Notes: generated by a model not told the origin, from the letters alone. A stretch of 11,591 nt of DNA from Pseudomonadota bacterium (GCA_022560215.1 JADFTO010000067.1:1-11591), one strand, 5' to 3'; counted from the stretch's first letter, positions 1-6,317 are shown. Translations and numbers: made by a program.

Positions 1-78
1 CCTCACGTGATGGAAAAGATGCAGCCCAAGTCATTGGCTGACCTCGTGAAAATGGTGGCGATGGTGGAACTCCAGTAG
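1..78 (+). CDS. C-terminal end of a gene entering from the left, possibly a c-type cytochrome
   Basis: Frame 1 is open from the window edge to a TAG at 76-78 and gives the last 25 residues of a protein (starting PHVMEKMQPKSLADLVKM). The pattern 'M.P..LADLVKMV' resembles the final helix of class I cytochromes c, where a Met-Pro-like loop precedes a helix reading roughly 'eLadLvaYl'. No heme motif is inside the window, so the family is a guess supported only by this pattern and by the cytochrome-rich neighbourhood. An intrinsic terminator begins 21 bases after the stop, which supports this being a true gene end. The 5' part lies outside the window. Confidence 0.5.
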   Translation, partial: PHVMEKMQPKSLADLVKMVAMVELQ

Positions 79-98
79 GGGAATACCCATAGAGCGTC

Positions 99-120
99 CG
101 GGGGTTGCCCCGATTTTTTT
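99..120 (+). terminator. Rho-independent terminator
   Basis: A GC-only stem CGGGG / CCCCG (99-103 and 108-112) closes a four-base loop GTTG. It is followed by one A and then seven T residues (114-120), the standard layout of an intrinsic terminator on the + strand. It lies 21 bases past the TAG of the truncated upstream gene and separates that gene from the rest of the window. Confidence 0.85.
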
Positions 121-201
121 CCTTTTCCGGCGATGTTAGGGTCCTTCCTCGGGGCGATGAAGGACATCCGGCTCGCGAGCAACTGAGACGAGCCTAAAAG
201 G

Positions 202-462
202 ATGCTCGCTGATCGCCCCCGTGTTTTGCGTACCCAACGGTCAGGAGGAATCGAGGTTCGCCTCGATCTCGGCAAGGGCGCCAAGACCATCGGCGAGATC
301 AAGGGAGCCATCCGCGAGGTCGAGGTCTATCCCGGCGGAACGGCCGAGTGGTGGTTCGTCCCTGTCGCCACGGGCACCGTCGAAATGCGCTGTGGCATCA
401 AGGACAAGGACGGCAAGACTCATGCCGAGAAAGGGATGCACGGCACCGTCACCATCCTCTGA
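202..462 (+). CDS. Cupredoxin C-terminal domain, probably 5'-truncated remnant
   Basis: This open frame of at most 86 codons ends with the blue-copper signature of small periplasmic electron carriers. 'YPGGTAEWWFVPVATGTVEM' leads into a Cys (RCGIK), then a His (KTHAEK), then a Met (GMHG), in the order and approximate spacing of the C-x-H-x-M copper ligands. The first copper His, normally about 40 residues earlier, is absent, as are a signal peptide and the first strands. ATG 202 has an AAAAGG directly against it, which is too close for a good ribosome site, and the first 15 residues do not look cupredoxin-like. I therefore think this is the 3' part of a decayed gene. A short functional protein with an unusual start cannot be excluded. 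The downstream cytochrome pseudogene points to general decay of this flank. Confidence 0.5.
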   Translation: MLADRPRVLRTQRSGGIEVRLDLGKGAKTIGEIKGAIREVEVYPGGTAEWWFVPVATGTVEMRCGIKDKDGKTHAEKGMHGTVTIL

Positions 463-480
463 ATCGGCGCGGGCCTCGAA

Positions 481-538
481 CGCCCCCGTTGGGGCGCACT
501 GCTGCCGCTTGGAACCAAGCCATCCCGGGCTTGGTTCC
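481..538. other. Two tandem perfect hairpins between gene remnants
   Basis: Hairpin one pairs CGCCCC (481-486) with GGGGCG (491-496) over a CGTT loop. Hairpin two pairs GGAACCAAGCC (511-521) with GGCTTGGTTCC (528-538) over a six-base loop; its 11-bp stem is perfect. Neither is followed by a T-run on either strand, so they are not classic intrinsic terminators. They begin 19 bases after the cupredoxin stop codon and could protect an mRNA 3' end or act in Rho-dependent termination. Confidence 0.5.
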
Positions 539-555
539 CGGTGGCGCTATCGGGC

Positions 556-890
556 ATGTCGTTGAGGAGGATTCGAGGTGCCATCGACCCGTTTATCGAG
601 GGCCGTGATCGGGGGACGCCGCCGCCAAGGTGACCGAATTCCTGACGAGCCTGACCTCTGCCGGGGTCAAGGCGGGCGTCATCAATCGCCTGGCCGCTGG
701 GGCAAGGTTTCGGGCGGCATGAGCGGCCCCTCGTTGGTGGGGGCCGGCGATCGGCTCAATCCGGATTGGATCCTGGCCTACCTGCAAAAGCCCCGGGTAT
801 TCAAGCCGGTGAAAATGATGCCCGTCTTCGTCGGCATCCTCGGCGACGCCGACATCAAGAACGTCATCATGGACGGAGGCCCGGCGGTTC
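556..890 (+). pseudogene. Frameshifted cytochrome c-like pseudogene
   Basis: Three pieces of plausible protein in three different frames follow one another. Frame 1 (from about 556) gives 'GAIDPFIEGRD'. Frame 3 (about 612-700) gives 'DAAAKVTEFLTSLTSAGVKA'. Frame 2 (about 700-870) gives 'GPSLVGAGDRLNPDWILAYL' and then 'KPVKMMPVF'. The last piece strongly resembles the segment of c-type cytochromes between the heme and the distal methionine, where 'P.L.g.GdRl.p.Wl..fL..P' precedes a Met-Pro pair. At least two frame changes, near 610 and 700, are needed to join them. No CxxCH heme motif is visible and the end loses similarity after about 870. GTG 578 has a good ribosome site (GAGGAGG, 564-570), but its frame gives unrecognisable sequence until about 700. 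Either the gene is decayed or the assembly has indels here. Confidence 0.55.
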
Positions 891-896
891 GCCGGG
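880..896. other. Short GC hairpin between convergent ends
   Basis: A seven-base stem, CCCGGCG (880-886) pairing with CGCCGGG (890-896), closes a three-base loop. It starts 15 bases beyond the stop of the small minus-strand gene and near the end of the plus-strand cytochrome remnant, where a bidirectional terminator would be expected. No T-run follows on either strand, so its function is uncertain. Confidence 0.35.
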
Positions 897-910
897 GCGC
901 GCCCGCCCGT

Positions 911-1012
911 TCAGAAGACGAAGAAGTAAAGGATGAGCACGATGACGACCGCGTTGACCGCCATCCCCATGAAGATCACCCCGTCCGCCACGCGTTTCCT
1001 GGAAAGAATCAT
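911..1012 (-). CDS. Small single-pass membrane protein (33 aa), unknown function
   Basis: On the - strand, ATG at 1012-1010 opens a 33-codon frame ending at TGA (913-911). The product begins MILSRKRVADGV and continues as one long hydrophobic stretch ending LILYFFVF. It therefore has a basic N terminus, expected to stay in the cytoplasm, and one membrane helix at about residues 11-33. Nearly all codons end in G or C, as in the real genes here, and an AGGG lies seven bases upstream of the ATG. The plus-strand reading of the same bases is a run of Asp, Glu and His, typical of the antisense of a membrane-helix gene. I do not recognise a family. It is divergent from the oxidase operon and could be an accessory peptide for it. 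Confidence 0.5.
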   Translation of the reverse strand: MILSRKRVADGVIFMGMAVNAVVIVLILYFFVF

Positions 1013-1089
1013 CGGGGAACCCTATTCCATCGACAGCCGCCTGTCCACGCAGCCCCGGTGACGTGCCGGGGATGGAAAAGGGGGTCTTC
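1013..1089 (+). promoter_or_regulatory. Divergent intergenic region with inverted repeat; probable operon promoter/leader
   Basis: This is the only gap between the minus-strand small gene and the long plus-strand operon, so the operon promoter is expected in or just upstream of it. An interrupted palindrome, CCCCGG (1053-1058) and CCGGGG (1066-1071) with a seven-base centre TGACGTG, lies 19 bases before the first start codon. It could be an operator or a leader hairpin. I see no convincing -35/-10 pair and no FNR/Anr-type TTGAT-N4-ATCAA box. A strong ribosome site, AAAAGGGGG, sits five bases before ATG 1090. Confidence 0.35.
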
Positions 1090-1200
1090 ATGAACGGCGA
1101 AACCGAGGCCCGGGAAAAGTATCCGTGGGCGGGGCCGGCCCTGTTCACCGTGGTCCTTGTCCTGATTTGCGTCTTCTTCTGGTGGTTCGTCAGCCCATGA
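1090..1200 (+). CDS. CydX-like small membrane subunit (36 aa)
   Basis: ATG 1090 follows a strong ribosome site (AAAAGGGGG, five bases away) and encodes 36 residues. A charged cytoplasmic start (MNGETEAREKYPW) precedes one membrane helix, 'ALFTVVLVLICVFFWWFVSP', at about residues 17-34. Its size and topology match the accessory single-helix subunits of terminal oxidases (CydX/CydH in bd oxidases, CcoQ-like peptides in cbb3 oxidases), but I see no diagnostic CydX motif, so the assignment rests on topology and position. Its TGA (1198-1200) overlaps the ATG of the next gene by four bases, implying translational coupling. It is the first gene of the operon, two genes upstream of the bd-like oxidase subunit. 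Confidence 0.65.
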   Translation: MNGETEAREKYPWAGPALFTVVLVLICVFFWWFVSP

Positions 1201-1343
1201 GGACGCAGGGAAAAGGAGCGCTGGATTTCAAAGGCGTCCTGTTGCCCTTCGCCGTCGCCTTCGTGGTTTGCGGCGCCGCCTTCGTGCTGCTCGACATGGC
1301 CGTCATGAACATGCAGGGCCTGGATCTGATCTACAGGCCATAA
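1197..1343 (+). CDS. Small single-pass membrane protein (48 aa), putative oxidase accessory subunit
   Basis: ATG 1197 overlaps the previous stop in an ATGA arrangement. This start is preferred over in-frame upstream positions because those would run deep into the preceding gene and because the coupling explains the weak ribosome site. The product has a basic N terminus (MRTQGKGALDFKG), one hydrophobic helix at about residues 14-34 (LLPFAVAFVVCGAAFVLLD) and a short tail ending GLDLIYRP. I recognise no family. Its position between the CydX-like peptide and the large oxidase subunit, 22 bases from the latter, suggests a second small structural or assembly subunit of the same complex. Confidence 0.6.
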   Translation: MRTQGKGALDFKGVLLPFAVAFVVCGAAFVLLDMAVMNMQGLDLIYRP

Positions 1344-1365
1344 CGGCCGGAGGACCGAGGATGGA

Positions 1366-3177
1366 ATGTTGACCCCGTCTCGACCAGCAAAACTAGGAAC
1401 ACTGGCGCCGATCCTCGCCCTCGCCCTGATCGTGCTGGCGCTCGGATTTCCGGGCCTGGAAACGGCGGCGGCGCTTGCCGGCGCCGACGCACCGGCTGTT
1501 TCGGCCTATGGGCCGGCGCCGAACCTGGGCCCGGCCGACTACCCCCGAGTCGCCGGCGTCAACAGCCGGGTGGCGGTGTGGATCATCGCCCAGCTCCACC
1601 TCTGGTTCGCGGCCTTCGTGCTGGCGGTGCCCATCTTCGTCTTCATCATCGAAGCCATCGGCATGCGCACGCGCGACAAGCGCTATGACGACATGGCCTA
1701 CGAATTCATCAAGGTCAGCATCACCGCCTTTTCCCTGACCGCCATTCTCGGCGGGTTCCTGGTTTTCAGTCTGGTCTTGTTCTACCCGGACCTGTTCATG
1801 TACCTCGCCGCCATTTTCGACGACACCATGTTCTATTACGCGCTCCTGTTCTTCGTCGAAAGCACGGCCCTCTATGTGTACTACTACGCCTGGCATTGGC
1901 TGCAGGGCGGCTTCAGGAAATGGGCGCACCTGACCATCGGCCTGGTGCTCAACGCGGCCGGCACCACCCTCATGCTGCTCGCCAACGCCTGGCTCACGTT
2001 CATGATGAGCCCGGCGGGCGTCGACGCCTCGGGCGTCTTCGGGGGCGACATCTGGGCCGCCATCCACAATGAGCTGTGGACCCCCCTCAACATTCACCGC
2101 TTCATCGCCAACATCGCGTTCGGCGGCTCCATCGTCGGCGCCTTCGCGGCCTTCAAGTTTCTCACCTCGAGCAGCGCCCGGGACCGGGCCCACTACGACT
2201 GGATGGGCTACAACGCCAACTTCATCGCCATCTCGGCGCTCTTGCCGCTGCCCTTCGCCGGTTACTACCTGGCGGCCGAGATCTACGCCTACAGCCAGCA
2301 GATGGGGATCACGCTCATGGGCGGCATCTTCGCCTGGCTGTTCATCATCCAGGCGGTGCTCATCGGCGCGATTTTCTTGTCGGCCAACTATTACCTCTGG
2401 TGCGGCATGGGCCGCAGCGACGGCGCCAAGCGCTACACAGGCTACATCAAGTACATCGCCATCGTGCTCGTCGCCGCCTTCCTGGTCTGGTTCACGCCTC
2501 ACACCCTGGTCCTCACCAACGAGGAGATGAAGGCGCTGGGCGGTCCCTACCACAAGTACCTGGGTCCCCTCGGCATCATGCCGGCGAAGAACGTGGCGGT
2601 GAACGTGATGATCATCTTCACGGCGCTCAGCTTCATGATCTACCGGCGCGCCAACAAGATCGCCGTGGTCTCTTGGGTCAAGGCCGGCAATGCCACCCAG
2701 GTGGCGCTCCACGCCGCCGGCATCATCAACATCTTCTTTCTCGGCGTCTACCACGGGTACTTCACCAATACGGTCTACAAGGTCGCGGCCTCGATTCCGC
2801 AGGTGCTGACCACGCTGGTCGTGATCGGCGTCAGCATCGCCCTCGATTCGGCCATGTACAGGGGCGCCAAGGAGGTGGGGCCGCTGCGCTGGGGCCGGGT
2901 ACCCGGGCGTTCACAATACGCGCTGTTCCTGCTCGCCGTCTCCTTCACCTGGCTGATGGGGCTGATGGGATACATCCGTTCCGGCATCCGCCAGCATTGG
3001 CACGTGGTCGGCATCATGCGCGACAACTCGCCCGACGCCTTCACGCCGACCCTCGGATACGCGGCCAACGTGGTGTCGGTGGCGGCGATCCTGTTCATGG
3101 CGATGGTGATCTTCGTTTTCTGGCTGAGCCAGGTCAGCGGCGCGAGAACCCTGCCCGCCGGGTACTGGAAGGAGTAG
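1366..3177 (+). CDS. Cytochrome bd-superfamily oxidase subunit I (CydA-like), non-canonical
   Basis: This is a 603-residue polytopic membrane protein with about 13-14 helices. It is longer than quinol-oxidase CydA because of an extra N-terminal helix (12-34) and extra C-terminal helices. CydA landmarks can be traced. His78 in 'AQLHLWFAAFVLAVPIF' matches the heme b595-side His19 of E. coli CydA. Glu165 in 'LLFFVESTALY' matches Glu107. His244 in 'NIHRFIANIAFGG' matches His186, and Met415 in 'VNVMIIF' matches Met393, the two heme b558 ligands. The canonical GWxxxExGRQPW motif is degenerate (534-545, ending RSGIRQHW): Ser539 stands where the heme-ligand Glu445 would be, and Tyr157 replaces Glu99. 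The Q-loop lysine/glutamate pair for quinol is not recognisable and no cydB follows. The protein thus resembles bd-like oxidases thought to take electrons from cytochrome c, with O2 (or another diatomic gas) reduced in the membrane. Start ATG 1366 follows GGCCGGAGG and a closer GAGG. The closer ATG 1361 stops after three codons. Confidence 0.85.
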   Translation: MLTPSRPAKLGTLAPILALALIVLALGFPGLETAAALAGADAPAVSAYGPAPNLGPADYPRVAGVNSRVAVWIIAQLHLWFAAFVLAVPIFVFIIEAIGMRTRDKRYDDMAYEFIKVSITAFSLTAILGGFLVFSLVLFYPDLFMYLAAIFDDTMFYYALLFFVESTALYVYYYAWHWLQGGFRKWAHLTIGLVLNAAGTTLMLLANAWLTFMMSPAGVDASGVFGGDIWAAIHNELWTPLNIHRFIANIAFGGSIVGAFAAFKFLTSSSARDRAHYDWMGYNANFIAISALLPLPFAGYYLAAEIYAYSQQMGITLMGGIFAWLFIIQAVLIGAIFLSANYYLWCGMGRSDGAKRYTGYIKYIAIVLVAAFLVWFTPHTLVLTNEEMKALGGPYHKYLGPLGIMPAKNVAVNVMIIFTALSFMIYRRANKIAVVSWVKAGNATQVALHAAGIINIFFLGVYHGYFTNTVYKVAASIPQVLTTLVVIGVSIALDSAMYRGAKEVGPLRWGRVPGRSQYALFLLAVSFTWLMGLMGYIRSGIRQHWHVVGIMRDNSPDAFTPTLGYAANVVSVAAILFMAMVIFVFWLSQVSGARTLPAGYWKE

Positions 3178-3183
3178 CCGGCC

Positions 3184-3993
3184 ATGCGCCAGTTCATCGC
3201 GGTCATCGTCTTCACGCTGCTGACCGTCGCCTTTTTCGCCGGATACTCGAACTTCGGCATCCCCCAGATCGAGGCGGAACCACCGCCCGGGGAGGAGAAG
3301 CTGGACCTCGGCTCCATGACCATGGAGCGGTTCGTCGTCCTCGGCGAGAAGATATTCGGCGGCAAGGGCACCTGCACCCTCTGCCACAACGAGCTCGGGC
3401 GGGCGCCGATGCTGGACGCCGCCGCCCGCGCCGCGTCGCGGCGTCTCGCCGATTCCCGCTACCAGGGCAAGGCCACCAACGTCGAGGAATACCTGACCGA
3501 ATCCATGATCAGGCCTTCCGCCTACGTGGTTCCGGGCTTCGGCAAGAAGGGGACCGGCGACACGGTCAGTCCCATGCCCAGCACGTCCACGGGCAGCGCC
3601 AGGCTGAGCGACGCCGAAATCAAGGCGGTGGTCGCCTACCTGCAGGACAGCGGCGGCGTCGAGGTGACGGTGGAGATCCCTTCCCAGGCGTCCGAGGACT
3701 CAGGCGATGGCGAGCAGGCCGGACGAGAGCCCGTAAAAACAGCGGAAGAGGCGATATCGGAGTTCGATTGCGGCACCTGCCACAAGGTCGCCGGCGCCGA
3801 CGGCGAGGTCGGCCCGGACCTGAGCGGGATTGGCGGCCGGCGGGACAAGGCGCACCTCAGGAAATCCATACTCGAACCAAACGCCGAGATCACCAAGGGC
3901 TTTGAGCCCGACCAGATGCCCGCCGATTACGGCACGCAGATGTACGCCGGCGAACTTGAGATGCTCGTCGACTACCTGGCCGGGCTGAAGTGA
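3184..3993 (+). CDS. Membrane-anchored diheme cytochrome c
   Basis: This 269-residue protein has an uncleaved N-terminal signal anchor (about 2-21, IAVIVFTLLTVAFFAGY) and two class I cytochrome c domains on the periplasmic side. Heme 1 is CTLCH (64-68), with a probable distal Met131 in 'SPMPS'. Heme 2 is CGTCH (196-200), with Met245 ('QMPADYG') as the candidate sixth ligand. An acidic Ser/Glu/Gly linker (about 165-190) separates the domains. The second domain reads like the short cytochrome c modules fused to oxidases and dehydrogenases ('GPDLSGIGGRR...ILEPNAEITKGF'). It starts six bases after the oxidase stop, with AAGGAG inside the end of that gene as its ribosome site. Its position makes it the likely direct electron donor or a fixed subunit of the bd-like oxidase. 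Confidence 0.85.
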   Translation: MRQFIAVIVFTLLTVAFFAGYSNFGIPQIEAEPPPGEEKLDLGSMTMERFVVLGEKIFGGKGTCTLCHNELGRAPMLDAAARAASRRLADSRYQGKATNVEEYLTESMIRPSAYVVPGFGKKGTGDTVSPMPSTSTGSARLSDAEIKAVVAYLQDSGGVEVTVEIPSQASEDSGDGEQAGREPVKTAEEAISEFDCGTCHKVAGADGEVGPDLSGIGGRRDKAHLRKSILEPNAEITKGFEPDQMPADYGTQMYAGELEMLVDYLAGLK

Positions 3994-4000
3994 GGTGAAG

Positions 4001-4768
4001 GTGAAAATCCCCAGATTGCTGCAGGCCGTCCTGGTCCTCGTCGGGACCTATCTCGGCTTCATCGTCGTCTTCGACATCCTGCTGGACGCGGTGATCCCGT
4101 CGAGTCTGCTCACCATGTACATGTTCTTCGTGACGGCCGGCGTGTTCATGACCTTCACCTACGACGAGGATCGCACCCGCGAGCTGGTGGCGCCCATCAA
4201 GGCGCTGGTCGAGGATCCCTCCAAGCGGGTGCTGCGCAACGCCGTGTTCGTGGTCGTTCCGGTGGCGGCGGGCATCGTCACCTACGCCCAGATGCTCCCC
4301 AGTTTCGATGCGCCGGTGGAACTGCGGTCCATCCACCCGGCGCCGCCGACGACGGCGGAAATTTTCGGCAGGCGGATCAACCTCATGAAGCTGGAAAATC
4401 CCTACCGCGGGTTCGAGACCGAAGAGCCTAAGAAGTTCCGCAAACTGGTGGCGGAAGGCGGCAAGGTGTACATCCGGAACTGCCAGTACTGCCACGGCGA
4501 CAAGCTGGACGGCAAGGGGCCCTATGCCCAGGCCCTGAACCCCGTTCCCCTCAACTTCCAGGACGTGGGCACCATCGCCCAGCTCCAGGAATCCTATCTC
4601 TTCTGGCGCATCACGACCGGCGGGCCGGGGCTCCCGAAGGAGGGGGCGCCCTGGATATCGTCCATGCCCGTCTGGCAGAAATTCCTGACCGAAGACGAGG
4701 TCTGGAAGGTGATCCTTTATCTCTATGACTACACGGGCCACCGTCCCCGCTCGTGGGAGCAGGGATGA
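4001..4768 (+). CDS. Three-helix membrane protein with C-terminal monoheme cytochrome c domain
   Basis: GTG 4001 is preferred because GAGG (3992-3995) lies five bases upstream. GTG 3995, two codons earlier, is the alternative. The 255-residue product has three membrane helices (about 10-28, 34-52 and 80-97), a cytoplasmic acidic/basic loop between helices 2 and 3, then a periplasmic class I cytochrome c domain. CQYCH is at 161-165, with Met222 in 'SSMPVW' as the likely sixth ligand and the usual closing helix 'EDEVWKVILYLYDY'. The three-helix start is unlike ordinary soluble cytochromes and suggests an integral subunit of the complex, possibly taking the place of the missing CydB as the electron-input subunit (inference). 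It lies eight bases after the previous stop and its TGA overlaps the next ATG in an ATGA. Confidence 0.8.
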   Translation: MKIPRLLQAVLVLVGTYLGFIVVFDILLDAVIPSSLLTMYMFFVTAGVFMTFTYDEDRTRELVAPIKALVEDPSKRVLRNAVFVVVPVAAGIVTYAQMLPSFDAPVELRSIHPAPPTTAEIFGRRINLMKLENPYRGFETEEPKKFRKLVAEGGKVYIRNCQYCHGDKLDGKGPYAQALNPVPLNFQDVGTIAQLQESYLFWRITTGGPGLPKEGAPWISSMPVWQKFLTEDEVWKVILYLYDYTGHRPRSWEQG

Positions 4769-6303
4769 TGCGCACTGCTGCGGGATTCATGGCCCTGCTG
4801 GCGGGACTGTTTCTCGCCCTGCCGGCGCTGGCCCAGACCGGGGATGCGGACAGGGGCGAGGACGTGTACCTCGGCCGCTGCGTCCTCTGCCACGGAGAAG
4901 AGGGGGACGGCCTGGGGCCGGCCGCCGAAAGGCTGAATCCGCCGCCCAGGGACTTCACCTCCGGCCAGTACAAGATCAAGACCACCGCCTTCAACGACGT
5001 GGTTCCCAACGACGCCGACTTTATCCGCATGATCCGCGACGGCATGCCGGGAACCGCCATGCCCGCATGGAGCGACGCGCTCTCGGAACAAGACATCAAG
5101 GACGTCGTCGCCTACATCAAGACCTTCGCCGAGCTCGAGGAAGAGAAACCGACGGCGCAGGTGGATTACGGCACACGGGTCGAGTCCTCGCCCGAGAGCA
5201 TCGCCAGGGGCGACAAGGTTTTCCACGACGGCGACAGGTGTTCGGAATGCCACGGCCGGGAAGGCAAGGGCGACGCGGTAAAGAAGCTGAAGGACGACAA
5301 CGGCGACAGGACCTGGCCGCGCAACCTGACCAAGCCCTGGACCTTCCGGGCGAGCAACGCGCCCGAGGACGTATTTGCGCGAATCTCGGTCGGCATCCCC
5401 AGCACCCAGATGCCGTCCTTCGCCGATCCCAAAAGCAAGAAGAAACTGAGCATCGAGGACCGCTGGCACGTGGCCAACTACGTCGCCTCGCTGGCCAAGA
5501 CCGAAAAAGTGGCGAGGCCCGGGAACACCGTCGTCACGGCTGCCAGGATCGACGGCGCCTTGCCGGACAGGCCGGACGATCCAGCCTGGGAGCGGGGGCG
5601 GCCCTCGACCTTCTTCCTGGTTCCCCAGATCATCGCCAAGGAGCGGCTTTTTACGCCGACCAACGACACCGTGACCGTGCGCGCGCTCTACAACGAAAGG
5701 GAGATCGGAATCCACCTGGAGTGGGACGACCGCACCAAAAGCATCCCCGGAGACCCCGCAGCCGAGAAGATCGCCGAGGGAACCATGGGCGAGGACGCCG
5801 TCGCCATCCAGTTCCCGGTCGAAATGCCGGCGGGAATGGAGAAGCCGTACTTCCTCATGGGCGACGCGGCCAAGCCGGTCACCCTTTGGCGCTGGAGCGG
5901 CGGCACGACGGAGAAGCAAGAAAGCGTGACCCTCTTCAACGCCAGGGGGATCGACGAGAAGGAGGATCGGGACATCGCCAAGGCCGGGCTTACGGCCAAG
6001 GGAGACTACAAGGACGGCACCTGGCGCGTGGCGATGAAACGCCCGCTGAGGACGGCTGAAACCGACATGGACCTGCAGTTCGAGGAAGGCCGGTTCATCC
6101 CCATCGCCTTCGCCATCTGGGACGGCTCCAACGCGGAGCAAGGCACCAAGCACACCTTGACCACGTGGTACTGGCTTTCGCTCACCCCCCCGGCCGGCCA
6201 GAAACCGATCGTGGCCGCCATCGCCGTGACCCTTCTCGGCGGCGGCCTTTTCTTCTGGTGGGGGTGGAGCGCCCCGAGGAGACGCGCGGACGCCGAGGAT
6301 TGA
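4765..6303 (+). CDS. Diheme cytochrome c fused to ethylbenzene-dehydrogenase-type heme b domain
   Basis: ATG 4765 (ATGA overlap, GGGAG upstream) gives 512 residues, with a signal peptide ending near ALA-QT (23/24). Cytochrome c domain 1 has CVLCH (39-43) and Met99 (TAMPAW). Domain 2 has CSECH (159-163) and Met216 (TQMPSF). Residues about 255-475 resemble the gamma-subunit heme-binding domain of ethylbenzene dehydrogenase, dimethylsulfide dehydrogenase and related Mo enzymes: 'PYFLMGDAAKPVTLWRWSGG' and later 'AFAIWDGSNAEQGTKH'. In that family a Met and a Lys hold heme b, and Met365 and Lys462 are candidates here. A C-terminal helix (480-500) followed by basic residues anchors it facing the periplasm. 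It could collect electrons from a periplasmic oxidoreductase and feed the neighbouring cytochromes, but no molybdoenzyme catalytic subunit is in the window. Upstream GTG 4753 in the same frame is less likely. Confidence 0.82.
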   Translation: MMRTAAGFMALLAGLFLALPALAQTGDADRGEDVYLGRCVLCHGEEGDGLGPAAERLNPPPRDFTSGQYKIKTTAFNDVVPNDADFIRMIRDGMPGTAMPAWSDALSEQDIKDVVAYIKTFAELEEEKPTAQVDYGTRVESSPESIARGDKVFHDGDRCSECHGREGKGDAVKKLKDDNGDRTWPRNLTKPWTFRASNAPEDVFARISVGIPSTQMPSFADPKSKKKLSIEDRWHVANYVASLAKTEKVARPGNTVVTAARIDGALPDRPDDPAWERGRPSTFFLVPQIIAKERLFTPTNDTVTVRALYNEREIGIHLEWDDRTKSIPGDPAAEKIAEGTMGEDAVAIQFPVEMPAGMEKPYFLMGDAAKPVTLWRWSGGTTEKQESVTLFNARGIDEKEDRDIAKAGLTAKGDYKDGTWRVAMKRPLRTAETDMDLQFEEGRFIPIAFAIWDGSNAEQGTKHTLTTWYWLSLTPPAGQKPIVAAIAVTLLGGGLFFWWGWSAPRRRADAED

Positions 6304-6317
6304 GAAGGGATGCTTGC

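Noticed and set aside
578..1093. Intact 171-codon gene starting at GTG 578
   Set aside because: The ribosome site is good, but only codons about 700-870 look like protein (cytochrome c-like). The first 40 residues are unrecognisable and the last 70 are antisense of a membrane peptide.
1393..2754. Long open frame (453 codons) on the minus strand
   Set aside because: It lies antisense to the CydA-like gene and its product is an Asp/Glu/His/Gly-rich mirror of membrane-helix codons, with no domain pattern. GC-rich codon use leaves antisense frames open.
2076..3905. Long plus-strand open frame (609 codons) across the oxidase and first cytochrome genes
   Set aside because: It is Arg/His/Gly-rich shadow sequence in another frame. 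The overlapping genes have clear motifs, signal anchors and ribosome sites.
4725..6153. Large open frames on both strands over the diheme/EB_dh gene
   Set aside because: Both translate to low-complexity Arg/Gly-rich or Asp/Val-rich sequence without motifs, whereas the third frame has a signal peptide, two CxxCH sites and a membrane anchor.
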